Assembly: GCF_037038585.1 (NCBI RefSeq)
Contig: NC_092560.1
Span: 57,676,049-57,740,048 of the forward strand
Direction: 5' to 3'
DNA from: Patagioenas fasciata
Lineage: Eukaryota; Chordata; Aves; Columbiformes; Columbidae
Length of the DNA: 64,000 nt
The notes below the pieces were generated by a model. It worked only from the letters and a program-made list of their open reading frames with translations, had not been told where the DNA came from and ran no database searches. The position numbers and the translations under genes are program-made. Shown in pieces: positions 13,663-25,313 of this stretch. Within the stretch, counting starts at the first letter, position 1; each line of letters begins with the position of its first letter.

Positions 13663-13720
<58 letters not shown>
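13606..13720 (+). repeat. Compound microsatellite TAGG(9)-TAGA(5)-TGA-TAGA(14)
   Basis: Nine TAGG units (13606-13641) change into five TAGA units, then a TGA interruption at 13662-13664, then fourteen TAGA units to 13720. The minus-strand reading frame through it is a (YLSI)n artefact. Confidence 0.98.
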
Positions 13721-13721
<1 letters not shown>

Positions 13722-14837
13722 GAATAAATAGTGCAAGCTTTATTTTTAAATGAAAAGGAAAATAAAAGGACAAATCTGGACAAGTCTTTATCCAGCTCTA
13801 TTAGATTGGATGATGCTGTTAAAGCAGCTTGTTCCCTACAAATTGTTTTTCTTAGTTGGCATTTCTGATTCTCTTCATGGAGGACATACTTGTATGTCTT
13901 ACCTAGGGCCCACTGTTCAAACTGCACTCAAACAACGTAATTGTTTTCATAATTATTACTCTCCTGCTAAGCTTTGCCATGGAGTTCCTCAGGCATGCTG
14001 CCCCTTCCCAGGCTTTTCAGGAGTATCCTGGACCCTTCTGCCTGATCTTGACACATTGTGACCCCATCTTCTCCATAACACTCAACATATTCTTGCCGCA
14101 GTTACATCTTTTCCTTTAGCACCATTTTGTAGCCACTGCTTCGTTTCTCTCTGCTCATCACAAGGGTATTTTTATTTCCCATTCCACGCTAACCATCACT
14201 TGCTCTATTTGCTGTTCCCAACCACTCGTGCCTCTTCCCATCTGATGTTCTCTGCCTGTGACTCACAGGCAACTGTTGGCAAAACCTTCACGCTATGCTA
14301 ACCCCCTTCAAGAATACATACCCAAGTCAACTTGAGACAGACTCGTGACACACATGATTTCAGCCCCTGTAGTTAAAGTTTGTCAAAATAATAATAAACT
14401 ATAACATCTTCTAAAAGAAAGTATTAAGCAGCCTTAATAAACAATGTAATTTTTGCTGCCAAAGGAGGAGACAGGCTTTCCAAAACATGAACCTGACTCC
14501 CCTTCTTAGAGGGTGTTTTCTCATCTTTTACCTCTCTCCCCACACCTGCCTGGTGTGCTTCTTCCCATTCTTTCAGAGTCTCCTGTTCCTTCCCACAATT
14601 TAGGCAAATGTTACCAAGTCACCTAACGTCCTGTCACAGGGGTTAGGTGGTTTGTAGTGTAATGGTTAATGTCAGAAACATCCCAGAAGTAGCACATACC
14701 AACCAAGGTGAAGAGGAGCTGCAGCTCACATCAGAGGCACTCGGTTTCCCATGGCTGATGCCACTCCAGTTTTAGCAATGCCCAAAGAAACTCAGAGTGT
14801 CCCTTTCTGCCAGGCATCAGAAGAGCCCAGAGCAAGA
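13721..14837. other. Intergenic between microsatellite and CR1
   Basis: Pyrimidine-rich in parts (14000-14640). No gene or repeat family recognised. Confidence 0.6.
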
Positions 14838-15963
14838 GGGAAGCCTGTCAACATGATCTTTTTAGATTTCAGTAAAGCCTTTGATACTGTCTCTCACAGT
14901 ATCCTCCTGGACAAGATGTCCAGCATCCAACTAGGCAAAGACACAGTACAGTGGGTGAGCAATTGGTTGATGGGCTAGGCTCAAAGGGCTCTAGTAAATG
15001 GAGTTGTGTTGGGTTAGCAACCAGTCACTGGCGGGGTTCCACAGGGATCCAACTCAGGGCCAGCACTCTTCAATGTCTTTATAAATGACTTAGACTGAGG
15101 ACTTGAGGGATTGTTTAGCAAGTTTGCTGATAACACAAAACTAGGGGGAACTGTTAATAGTCTAGAGGGCAGAGAGGCCCTCCAGAGGGATCTGAACAAC
15201 TTGGAAAAGTGGGTAATCACCAATCACATGAAGTTCAACTAGGGCAAGTGCCGGATTTTGCACCTGGGACACAGCAACCTTGGCTGTACATACAGACTGA
15301 GGGACGAGATGCTGGAAAGCAGCTCCATGGAAAAGTACCTGGGGCTTCTGGTCAATGACAACTTGAACACAAGCCAACAGTGTGCCCTGGCAGCCAAGAA
15401 GGCAACTGTGTCCCGGGTGCATCAAGCACAGCTTTGCCAGCCAGGCAAGGGAGGTGATTGTCCCGCTCTGCTCTGCACTGGTGCGGCCTCACCTGGAGCA
15501 CTGTGTGCAGTTCTGGGTGCCACAGGATAAAAAGGATACTAAGCTGCTAGAGAATGCCCAGAAGAAGGCTACAAAGTTGGTGAAGGGTTTGGAGATGAAG
15601 CCATATGAGGAGTGGATAAAGTCACTTGGTTTATTGTGGTCTACAGCTTCCTCGTAAGGGGAGGAAGAGGGACAGGCACTCTCTGGTGACCAATGACATG
15701 GTCCAAGGGAATGGCGGGAAGATGTGCCAAGGGAAGTTTAGGTTGGACATTAGCAAAAGGTTCTTCACCCAGAGGGTGGTGGAGCACTGGAACAGGCTCC
15801 CCAGGGAGGCAGACACGGCTCCAAGCCTGACAGTGTTCAAGAGGAGAATGGACAACACCCTCAGACACATGGTGTGAACTGTGGAATTGTCATATGCAGG
15901 GGCAGGAGTTGGACTCAATGATCCTAGTGGGTCCCTTCCAACTCGGGACATTCTATGATTCTA
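14838..15963 (+). mobile_element. CR1 LINE, 5'-truncated copy with part of the reverse transcriptase
   Basis: From 14853 it codes MIFLDFSKAFDTVSHSILLD, the first catalytic RT block. Further on come GGVPQGS, FNVFINDL and SKFADNTKLGG, where the usual FADD is FADN (Asn codon at 15132-15134). Several in-frame stops follow, the first TAG at 14976-14978, and later frameshifts move the frame ([14 protein letters not shown] near 15490-15525). The 3' part has the CR1 arrangement GTGGTGGAGCACTGGAACAG, GATCCTAGTGGGTCCCTTCC and a terminal TTCTATGATTCTA. It is a dead copy. Upstream RT and the endonuclease are missing. Confidence 0.95.
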
Positions 15964-16898
15964 AGAGGACATCCCTGCCAGTGGCTGAGATGGAGAAGCA
16001 GAAACCTGGAGAAGCAGAGTGATGTCTGGCGGGGTGGGACACCAGCAGACTTGCAGCCTATCCATATCACAAGTCGCTTGAGGAGTAGCTTACAGACACC
16101 TGCCAGAACATGATGACAGTACACAAGGATTAGTAGGAAGCTCTGCAATCTAACAAGGGCTAAGGCACTGTCAGTTGCCGTTGCCTGGGAATGCAGCAGC
16201 ACACACACCTCCAGGCGGTGGGTGACCTGACGCTAGCTAGGAAACAAGACTGCTCCGGGGGCTCTAAAGCCTGCTCTTGTTACATTCATTAAAAGGTGTC
16301 CTTCAGTGTGGTAGATAGGAAAAATTACTACTATGGGCTATTAGTTGCTATCTGCTTTAATTAGAGCTGCATAGTTGTGTGCTAATAAATATGCAGACAA
16401 TGCTAAGCATCCACAGAAGTTGCTCATTCACACACCTTTTTTTCCACCTTAGATGGGTATTAGAAACATCTTTGAATCAAACAGTTCATCATCTCTAAAC
16501 TTCGCGTCATGGACTGGGTCAACAATTGCAAAATAAAAGTGTGCCAAGTAATTTTGGGACCCTGACATATCTGCCAAAAACCTGGAACTTGGAAAGAGTC
16601 TGTTCACCTGGTGTCAGGTTTGAAAGCGATTTCCAGTGTACAGTTTTGCAGTATGGGCCATCTAGTAGTGACAGGAGTTATTGTGACTTTAAGGAATCAG
16701 ATAAGGTGCATTAAGATGAAAATGTAAATAAGACAGCATAAGCAGTGTGTTACAAGGGAAAAAAATAATGAGAGTAGAGACTTGGGAGTGTGCAAGCTTT
16801 AGAGCAGGATCGACACTCTGCATTAAGCCCAGTATGCACTTGAACAAGGACAAAATAGAGAAGAGCACAAGTGGCATGTACAAAACAAGATAACTTTT
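15964..16898. other. Intergenic between CR1 and LTR copy A
   Basis: No gene or repeat family recognised. Short ORFs only. Confidence 0.6.
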
Positions 16899-17490
16899 TG
16901 TCATGGTTTGACCCCCACTGGCAATTAGGACCATGCAGCCACTTGCTAATCCCCACTCAAGTGGGATGGCGGATAGAATCAAAAGGAAAAAAACAAAATG
17001 GAAAACAAACAAACAGAAACTAAAACAAAACAAAACCAAACAAACGAACAAACAAACCCTAACTCATGAGCTGAGAAAGAACAGTTTAAGAGGACAGTAA
17101 AGGAAGATAAAATAGTAGTACTAGTAATAAAAATAACAGAATAATAGAATATACAAAACAAGAAAAAGGTGATGCACAATGTAATTGCTCACCAACCAAA
17201 ACACCAATAGCCCATCCATTCCTGAGCAGTAGTAGATGATCAACTTCAGTTTATGTACTGAGCATGGCGACATGTGGTAAGGAATACCCCTTTGGCCAGC
17301 CTGGGTTGGCTGTCCTGTCTTTGCTTCCTCCCAGCTTCTTGTGCACCCGATAGAGCATGGGAAGCTGCAAAGACTTTGGCTACTCAGCAACAACAAAAAC
17401 AACCACTTTCTTCTCATAGTAAATCAAAACAACAGCACTATACCAGCTCCTGGAAATAAAATTAACACTATCCCAGCTGAAACCAGGACA
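16899..17490 (-). mobile_element. Solo LTR of an avian endogenous retrovirus (copy A)
   Basis: On the minus strand it runs from TGTCCTGGTTTCAGCTGGGA to GGGGGTCAAACCATGACA, 592 bp, with matching TGTC/GACA ends. It contains GTACATAAAC as a decayed TATA-like site and GTGAGCAATTACATTGTGCA, which I recognise from a common neoavian LTR type. An A/C-rich simple stretch (16981-17056) lies inside. No internal retroviral sequence adjoins it. Flanks (CTTTT left, CCATT right) show no clear target-site duplication, so the copy is fairly old. Confidence 0.87.
16981..17056 (+). repeat. A/C-rich degenerate simple repeat within LTR copy A
   Basis: Units such as AAAC and AAACAAAC are repeated with many changes. 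The stretch lies inside the LTR. Confidence 0.75.
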
Positions 17491-18316
17491 CCATTTCCAG
17501 AGCTCACAGAGCAAAGTTCTCCTTTATGGTGCGCTAGGCTGAGGAAGAGCAGGACTCAGATTCTGCATTCATAAAAGAGCCTGTTGCTAGTACTGTGTCC
17601 TGCATGTTCTCCACCTGCCAAGCACAGCACTAGGATCAGTCATGGATGCTGGGAGGCTTGAGCAGGACCGGAGAGGGACAAACCATCCCCTGGCACCCCA
17701 CAGGAGACTGAACTAGCAACTAATGAGGAGGCTATGGAAAACCAAAAGCTGAATAAAATCTAGCAAATATAGAAGTGGTTTGGATTCATTCCACAGCCTT
17801 ACAGCAAGTTCTCACCTGCATTTTCTCCCTCTTCACAAACACAAGTGTTGCATTTAAGAAGTTGCTCTATGCTGTCCTTCTGTCCTCTACCTTCCTACTA
17901 CTTGCTTTTCCTAATCACCTTATTTGCATGAATTGCAAGAGCCTCTGACTGATTTAGATGAAAAGCAGAATGTATCGAAATAGTCAAACTGTCTTTGCTT
18001 TGTTTAATGTTTTTTAACTACTTCATTGTATAATATTAAAAATTCTGGGTTCAAGCCTGTTAGCTTATAACAGCAGAAAACAAACAAGTAATGAGCTTTA
18101 TCAGGATCAGATGCACATTAAAGACCATATCATTTCCATCAAACATGCAGCTTCCAAACAACATGCTATTTGTATGCACTTTGTGTGCTTCCTTGTGGTT
18201 CAGTCAGTTTCAGATCAGGTTGGTGTTGTATGAAATGCTACACTTACAGGTCATGGTAACATGAAAACACTTGGATGAATCTTAGCTGCAGAGCTACACC
18301 AACAATTTCTTTCCTT

Positions 18317-18319
<3 letters not shown>

Positions 18320-18385
<66 letters not shown>
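18320..18385 (+). repeat. Microsatellite (AAAT)n
   Basis: About 16.5 uninterrupted AAAT units. The pure repeat suggests it is length-polymorphic. Confidence 0.98.
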
Positions 18386-20542
18386 GTCAGACATTTTACA
18401 AGGTGAGGCAAGCAAAATCAAATATGTTTAGTTTGGTGTGGGTTTTGTTGTTGTTGTTGTTTTTTGGGGTTTTGTTTTTAGTGAGCTGAATCAATTCACT
18501 GGGGGCTCAAGAAAATCTGAGCCAATTCAAGGGGATCTAGAGCAAGGACAACCACATAGCTAGCAGACAACTGCCCAGAAGTAAAACCCTTTCCTCACGG
18601 CAATGACCTGGTGGATTGCTCAGCCAGTGCCATGAAACTCCAGTTTGTACCTTAACATCAGATTAGCAGAGATAAAGATCACCAGAGAATTGGTGAAAAA
18701 CAAGAGGCTTTCTTCCTAACAGCACTGTCTGGCTGATCCAGGAGAATGCTTAATCACACAGCATCAGGAGTTCCCAGGCAGAAGGATCAGCACAAAGCTA
18801 GAATTTTCCTGGGCAGTATTTAGCACGGGTAACTTCACAACAACCACTACCACAAAACAGAGGCATACAGCAATATGCTTGCCTCTCAGCAAAATACAGT
18901 TTTGGGGAAATAATGATGAAAGGAAAAAAACAAATGGACAGTAAGTTTTTGAAAGTGTCTGTGATGTGCCTGATTATCAGCATCAGATTGCAAATCCTTC
19001 TGATATTTTTTAACACATTGTTTAAATTGGGGCGATTTTCCTGTTTTCTAGTATAAAAAGCCTGGTATAAAAACAACAGCAATCACAATGGCACAGCTAG
19101 CTTTAGATATGCACAACAGGATATGTTTGTGGAAAAATTACACTATGAATTTTCAAATTAACAGAAAAAAGGTCACTTTGTAATGGCAATTGAATTTACA
19201 TTTATAATTTTATAAGGTGAAGCTCTCCTTCCCCAGCTCCTGTTGCAGAAATTAAGACTCACTGATCAGTCTTTGAGAAGGATGCCATGATATGACATTA
19301 AACTTTTTTAACCCAAAACTTGAAAATCATCCTTTTATTGGTATGTGAGACTTGACCTTAGCTCTCAATAGTCAAAGTGTACTTTGCAACTGAACATTAT
19401 AAGTCACATAAAGAGCCTTTTTGAAACATCATTTTCCTCCTTGTGAATAGTAAAAGCATAATTTGGTAGCAAGAGTCTACAGTATATAAGTGTTCACATG
19501 AATGTGCAAGCTTGGAAAACTAATGTAGCAAAAAATCCTATTTTGAGCAAAAACTCTTGAGATTCATTCTTGTCATTCTGCAGATAGTATACAAGACTCA
19601 ACATAGATCGTATTTTATAAAGAATCTAATGTGCTTCTTAAAATTCACTTACATAAAAAAGAAAAACAAAATGAACAGAGCTCTCCCCTAGTCCCACCAT
19701 CCCAAAAAGGACGACAGAGAAAGAAAAGATAACATGAAGTTTCCTGTGGAGATTTGCTCATTTATATAAAGCTAATGGAGAGAGGATCCATTTCTCAGAT
19801 CCTGTTCTCACATTCTGTAGCTCCAGAGCAAGTGACCATTCTACAGCCAGAATTTCTGTTTGTTTATATCTATGCCGTGATGGCTTTAGTGACCAGATAT
19901 GTTTCAGTGTACCTGCAGTAAGAACCAAACTGACATCCATAAATAAACAAATGCACACATGATCAGGCAGGACTAGAGAAGGACTAATCAGTACATGTCC
20001 CTGGCTCACATGAGTTGGTTTAATGCTGTCCTTCAAACCAGGCTTACTTCAGACTCTTGCTTCCAGTTCCTGCCAACCCTTTCAAGTCTATGCTTGGGTT
20101 GGAAACTAGAGTAATTTTCCTTTGTAGCCAAATTTTTTTCAAGAAGGAAAGTAGCAGGGCAAGAATCAAACTTGAGCATCCTAAAGCACTATCTCCAGGA
20201 CTATTGAATTTAAATTAAAACAAACAAACAAACAAATACATGGGCTGCATGGGCTGTTTGAATTCAGGAAGATTATTTATGATCTTTGTCTTGTGGATTG
20301 GGACTCCCAACCAGATTTCAATCTCCTTTCAACCATCTCCTCATCTCCCCTTAGGAAAACAGGTGTTATATGGCACAAGACTGTCCAAAAGGAAGTAAAC
20401 TGGGAGCAAAAGTTAAAGAAACTCACAGGAGTTACTACAGCTGAATTTGAGAAGTCAGCTTTTACAAACACCGATATATCCTTGCACACTTTTACTCTTT
20501 GGTCCCTAAAGTACCTCCAAATAATTTTCATCACAGAATGTC

Positions 20543-20576
20543 TCTCCTCTTTATTTGCCTCTCCTCTTTATTTGCC
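20543..20576 (+). repeat. Exact 17-bp tandem duplication
   Basis: The unit TCTCCTCTTTATTTGCC occurs twice without mismatch at 20543-20559 and 20560-20576. Confidence 0.95.
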
Positions 20577-23500
20577 CTCACACTGTACTACAATATTGCT
20601 ATGTACTAATAATGGCTTTCATATCAAGCAAACTATTTTAAGAATTTCAGACCTTGAAATAGTGGCATGATGCCCAGACCATAAAAATCAGTCCCCCCCT
20701 TCCAAAACACAGTGATGTTAATCACAAGAATCACAGAGTCCAAAAATATCATTAAGTCAACTCGGCACAGAAAACTAAAGGTGTTGTTATGAATCCAAAC
20801 CTCACCAAATCTACCCATAAGAACAACTTCACACTCGGACTAGCTCCACCAGAGTGCCCTGCCTCACCCAGCAGTCAGGAAGAGAACTATGGGTGCAAGA
20901 AAAATGGCACCATAGTGATAAATCCTTGGGACATTACCTCAGCTTCCAAAATTTTGTACCTAGAAGCTTTCCTGAATCTGAGTTTGTGTATCCAGTCTAT
21001 ATCCATTAATTTTCCCAAGGCTCAGCTGTTACTTGCTTTGCTTCAATCCACCATCAGGTTTTCTGGTTGTTTTCCTATTGCTATCACAGAAGACAGAAGG
21101 CAAAGCTGGATTCCTGTGGCCTCACAGAAAAAAATGAAGCGTGGGTAAGCATAGTGGCGACACAGCTAACCTGCATGGATGTGAATTAAACCAGCAGAGT
21201 TATATTTGCTACCTTGTTTCATGTTCTTTGAATATTTAGGACTTACTTTGGCATCTTGCTGCTTCACTTTCATGTGGGTAAGAAACCTGGCAGGAGAAGA
21301 AAGAGGCAACAACTCTCATCTTGCTCTGAGACTTGGTTGGGTTTTGTGGTTCCAGGTGAAGCCTGAACAAAGGGAAGAGAGCCCCAAATCATGCATTCCA
21401 TGCACTTCAGACATCACTGCTCACTTTTATCCTTATCAGTCTTGAAACAAGACTATTCAGACCTGGTCAAAGAGGATGAGAACTCTTCTTCTTCAGTTTT
21501 TACTTGGAAGAAAGGGGTGGAGAAGGGGAGCGATACCCCCTCCCACAGCTCTGACCCTGGATCCCTGTGTTGCTACAAACTGCTGTTGTCACCTAATTTA
21601 ATTGTATTGCAGTTCGAACGAGCACATGTTGGTAAACATAGCGGCAATGGAAAAGCAGCATCCTGTTTATATTTCATTGCAGGATGATTCATTTATGGTT
21701 CTTCAGCAAGGCAGAGGCTGTAATCATGCAAAAGGTCAGCAGTTTCTGCTAGGGCTTTTGCATTTAGTCAGATAGTGTTTAGGTTTAAAAAAAATCCACT
21801 GTTGATATAATCCTGCTGAACAGTCTTCATCTTTCCTGGAAATCAAGAGTTTGACGTAGATGAAACTTCTTTAATTTAAGGTATGGAAAACACTCTCCAT
21901 GTTGCAAAAGAAAGTTGATTGTCTTTGAGTACAACAAATGTAAACTGCCTGCAAAACATATTTTACAGTGGATGCTGGAAATGCACCATCTCTCACAGAT
22001 CCCCAAAACCAGCATTGCCAGACTTGCAAAGTGAAGCAACAAGAAATCACTTTGTTAAATGAGGCTGGGGGAAGCTCTGTTATTTGAATAAATAATTACG
22101 GAAAATGAAACAATCTAAAGTGCTTGCCCTTCTATTATACAGCAGAGAGCCTGCAGGATCAGCCATTTAATGTCAGCATCAAGATATCAAACATGACATC
22201 CAGCACCATAGGAGCTAATCAGTTTCTGATGAGCCTAGAGTTTCTTCATGCCTAGAGTTTGTCTGAAATCTCATATTCTACCTCGGTCACTGAGCTTTAT
22301 CTTTCACTTGCATTGTTTACATCTTCTCATGGCATGGTTTCTCTGAGAATCAAAGTGTCAGCCAACACCACACGTGCAGGCAGTGCATATACCCAGTCTC
22401 CACAGGAACACACTTTATGAAAACTGTACACACACTTGCAAATCAGGTATTGATTTAGAACTTGACATCAACTCTTAAATACAGCAAATCACCCCAAGGT
22501 GTATCCTCTTCAAACATTAAACTTAGCTTGTCTATACCAGAATACACATGACGAACAACCTTTCCCAGCTGTTGGAAGAGTCTGACCTTACAGTGCTACA
22601 TGATTTATATTACAATCAAATAAACATGCCTTCTGAAGAAGGTTAGAGCTACTTACTGCTTTGCAAATACTCCTTCACATATGAACTTTCAAGCCAAAGA
22701 TGTCCTTAAATCAGTAACTACTTCAACAAACCCTTGAGAAGCTGGGATGTAATTATTACAGCACCAGCTCCTGATTAAGGACTTGTTTGAAAAAGGTCTC
22801 ATTAATTTGCATGCACATCTGACTGTGATGGAAGGGAGCCAGCAGAGAGGTACACAGGTCATTGGTTCCCCTACACAGTGCTCAGACCATCATGTCTAGT
22901 AGAAGAATTGTCACCTGTTTGTTTTTCATCTCTCTACGTTAACCCCTAAAAACTCAGATGTCTCCTTTTCTTGCTGATCTAATTGATACTAACAGTTCTG
23001 TGCAAGTCTATCCAGATCGTAAAGACGTTCACAGTGATTCAGAGAAGTCTGACCTTTTTCCAAAGAGTGCCTGACAGGAGACAGGGAGGCCAGCACAGCT
23101 GGGGAAATAATGTGTTTTCCACTCTGTTCCTCTGCTATATAAAATAGAGTGATCTTAGAGCACTGTTAAAAGTAACAATGTACAATTGTTGGCAATATGC
23201 TAAGGAGTACTTAGAAAAAGGGGAAAATAGTTCAATTTCATGAGTATATTTTAATAAGCAGAAAGATTTAATCACAGTTTTACCTGGACTGTGGGAAGGG
23301 AGGTTTGTTAGCTTTATAAGCCAGGGGTATGCAACTGAATTATCACAGGGCAGTTGGCCAGAATTACACTGGAAACCAGAAGGAAGGTGGCTAAACACAC
23401 CACTGCTTAAGCAAGATGAAGGTCATGGGAACAGGAATGATGGAAATAATAAATACATGGGAGTACACAGGCCAATTTACTTGGCAATGTTCCCCAGCAT

Positions 23501-25164
23501 CAGGTCATGCTACCACCAGCTCACGTTGCAGATGAAGCCCTGCCTGCAGAGAGGCACAGGGGCCAGCAAAAATTCTCCCTGTCCAGTTTCACCGCCAACC
23601 CCAGCACACACGTGAGCAGCCACTTCTGCTCCAGTTTCGCACTCCTACGTACAGCTGGTGGGAAGTACCTACAACCCCACTTTGAAAACAATACGTACCC
23701 TGTAGCTGACTCGGTTTTGATGGAGCATTCTATGGAAAATTGAAGTTGTATGGGGATGCCAGGAAGACCCATTTTCTTCACACTGTGGCACAGCAGAAAT
23801 GCAGAGCTGAAGTGTTTGTCCTCCCAGTTACTTTTGCACTTCCTCCATTTGTATAAAATCTAGTGTTTTATGTCAGATACTGGTGCTGCTTTCAAGCAAG
23901 TAGCACATCTCACACACAAAATCCTTCATATTCTTAGTCCCAGTGAGTTGTGCTCTGAGTACATGGTTGCAAGCTGTTCAGGGGCAGCAGCTCTCCACTC
24001 TCCCAAGAGTTTTTGACATTACCAGGTCTTTAGGCACTATCACTAGCACACAAGTTTTTCACCTGATGCTGATTCCAAATATTCATAAGCTTTTTCTCAA
24101 AACCCAGGAGACTTTTGTTTTGTCTTGCTTTCCTAAGTATCCATTTGCTTGTTTGTGTTAGCAAAAATATTCATATGTTCATAGTTAAATTTTCAAGAAC
24201 CTGAAATAATTCAGGAGACACACACCTTTTTTTCCATCATCTCAAAGTGGCCACGTCTGCAACAGGTACAATTCTTCTGGACAGGAGTCACACAGTGCTT
24301 TCTAAAGGCCATTTCTCCTCCTCACTAAGGATTAATTCTCACACTCCTAACAACACAGTACTATCTGATCTATTGGATCATACTAGAGTACTGTCTTTCT
24401 AGACCTCGAAGAGCAGTTTCATCTGCAAAAGGACCACCTCTGGCATGGACAACCACCAGATATTCAGGCCTTTTAAAGCTTTTCCTTTAAAACTTTCACA
24501 AAGAAAAAGTGTGTTCCTCTGCCTTCTTACCTATTCTGCTTCCAGTTTGTTTCCCTTGCTTTGTTCTGCATTGTCTTCCACTGGTGATAAACACAGAGGA
24601 CTGCTAGCAGGGAACAAAGGGCAGCTGGTTATTTAGCACCCAGCAAGAAGCAAAGGCTAGGCAGGGCAGGCATGTTCCTACAAATTGATATTAGGGACAA
24701 ACCTTCCCCAGCACTGCTGTGGTTCTAGCAGAGCAACAGCCAACACCCTACAATGTCACAGGTGGCTTTACAGGCTTCTGGGCATGCACATGCTTTCACA
24801 CGGCCCCTGCTGCAGCACTAAGAGGGAACATCTCCATGCAGTGGGCTGGGCTGGCAGCTCCGAACGTCACCTCCCTTCCACAGGGTTGCAGCTCTGCCGA
24901 GCAGAGCTCGGTGCCAGAGTCTGATGCGTTTCGGCACCCAATAACACGGGTCACACAGGATGTACAACAGCCCGGCAGGGTGCTGCAGAGCTTGTAGGGC
25001 CACACACAGCCTCTTAAATTGTCTGCACCCACGCTGCAACAGCACACAGCCCCAAGTGCCTGGCACCACCATGGCCATGGAGGAGGCTCCCCAGCAGAAG
25101 GTGGGAGCTGCAGGCAGCCCAGGGTCACATTACCTCAGCAGGCAATAGTAATCTTGATGAATTT

Positions 25165-25313
25165 ACTCCCACTGTCTGTCCTTGGAAATACGCAAAAAGT
25201 GTCTGGACATGGTCGTGGGCAACCTGCTCCAGGTAGTCCTGCTTCAGCAAGGAGGTTGGACAGACAAGCTCCAGAAGTCCCTGCCAGCCTCTACCATTCT
25301 GTGACTCTGTGAG
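25165..25313 (+). mobile_element. CR1 LINE 3'-end fragment
   Basis: GGACATGGTCGTGGGCAACC, TGCTCCAGGTAGTCCTGCTT, GGAGGTTGGACAGACAAGC and a terminal ATTCTGTGACTCTGTGA match the 3' UTR of avian CR1. Only the last 150 bases or so are present. Confidence 0.88.

Larger units (their letters stand above)
17491..25164. other. Intergenic, mostly featureless
   Basis: It contains the AAAT microsatellite and the 17-bp duplication. At 22805-22812 there is a perfect octamer ATTTGCAT in an AT-rich setting. GC-richer patches (23500-23790 and 24690-25130) carry short ORFs on both strands with no similarity I can name. Confidence 0.6.

Noticed and set aside
13598-13927. Minus-strand frame with repeated YLSI units
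   Set aside because: It is a translation of the TAGG/TAGA microsatellite, not a protein.
15626-15951. Opposite-strand frames of 75-106 codons
   Set aside because: They are shadows of the CR1 LINE copy.
16689-17417. Minus-strand Phe/Cys-rich frames of up to 120 codons resembling membrane proteins
   Set aside because: They run through LTR copy A and its A/C-rich simple stretch. The hydrophobicity comes from T-rich DNA.
16899-17490. A complete endogenous provirus
   Set aside because: No gag, pol or env sequence, primer-binding site or partner LTR nearby. The copies at 61365 and 62111 are from distinct insertions.
18048-18057. GGTTCAAGCC, which resembles a tRNA B box
   Set aside because: No A box at the right distance upstream and no acceptor-stem pairing, so no tRNA gene.
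24685-25148. GC-rich patch as a coding exon or CpG island
   Set aside because: Short frames conflict between strands, CpG is sparse and no conserved motif is seen.
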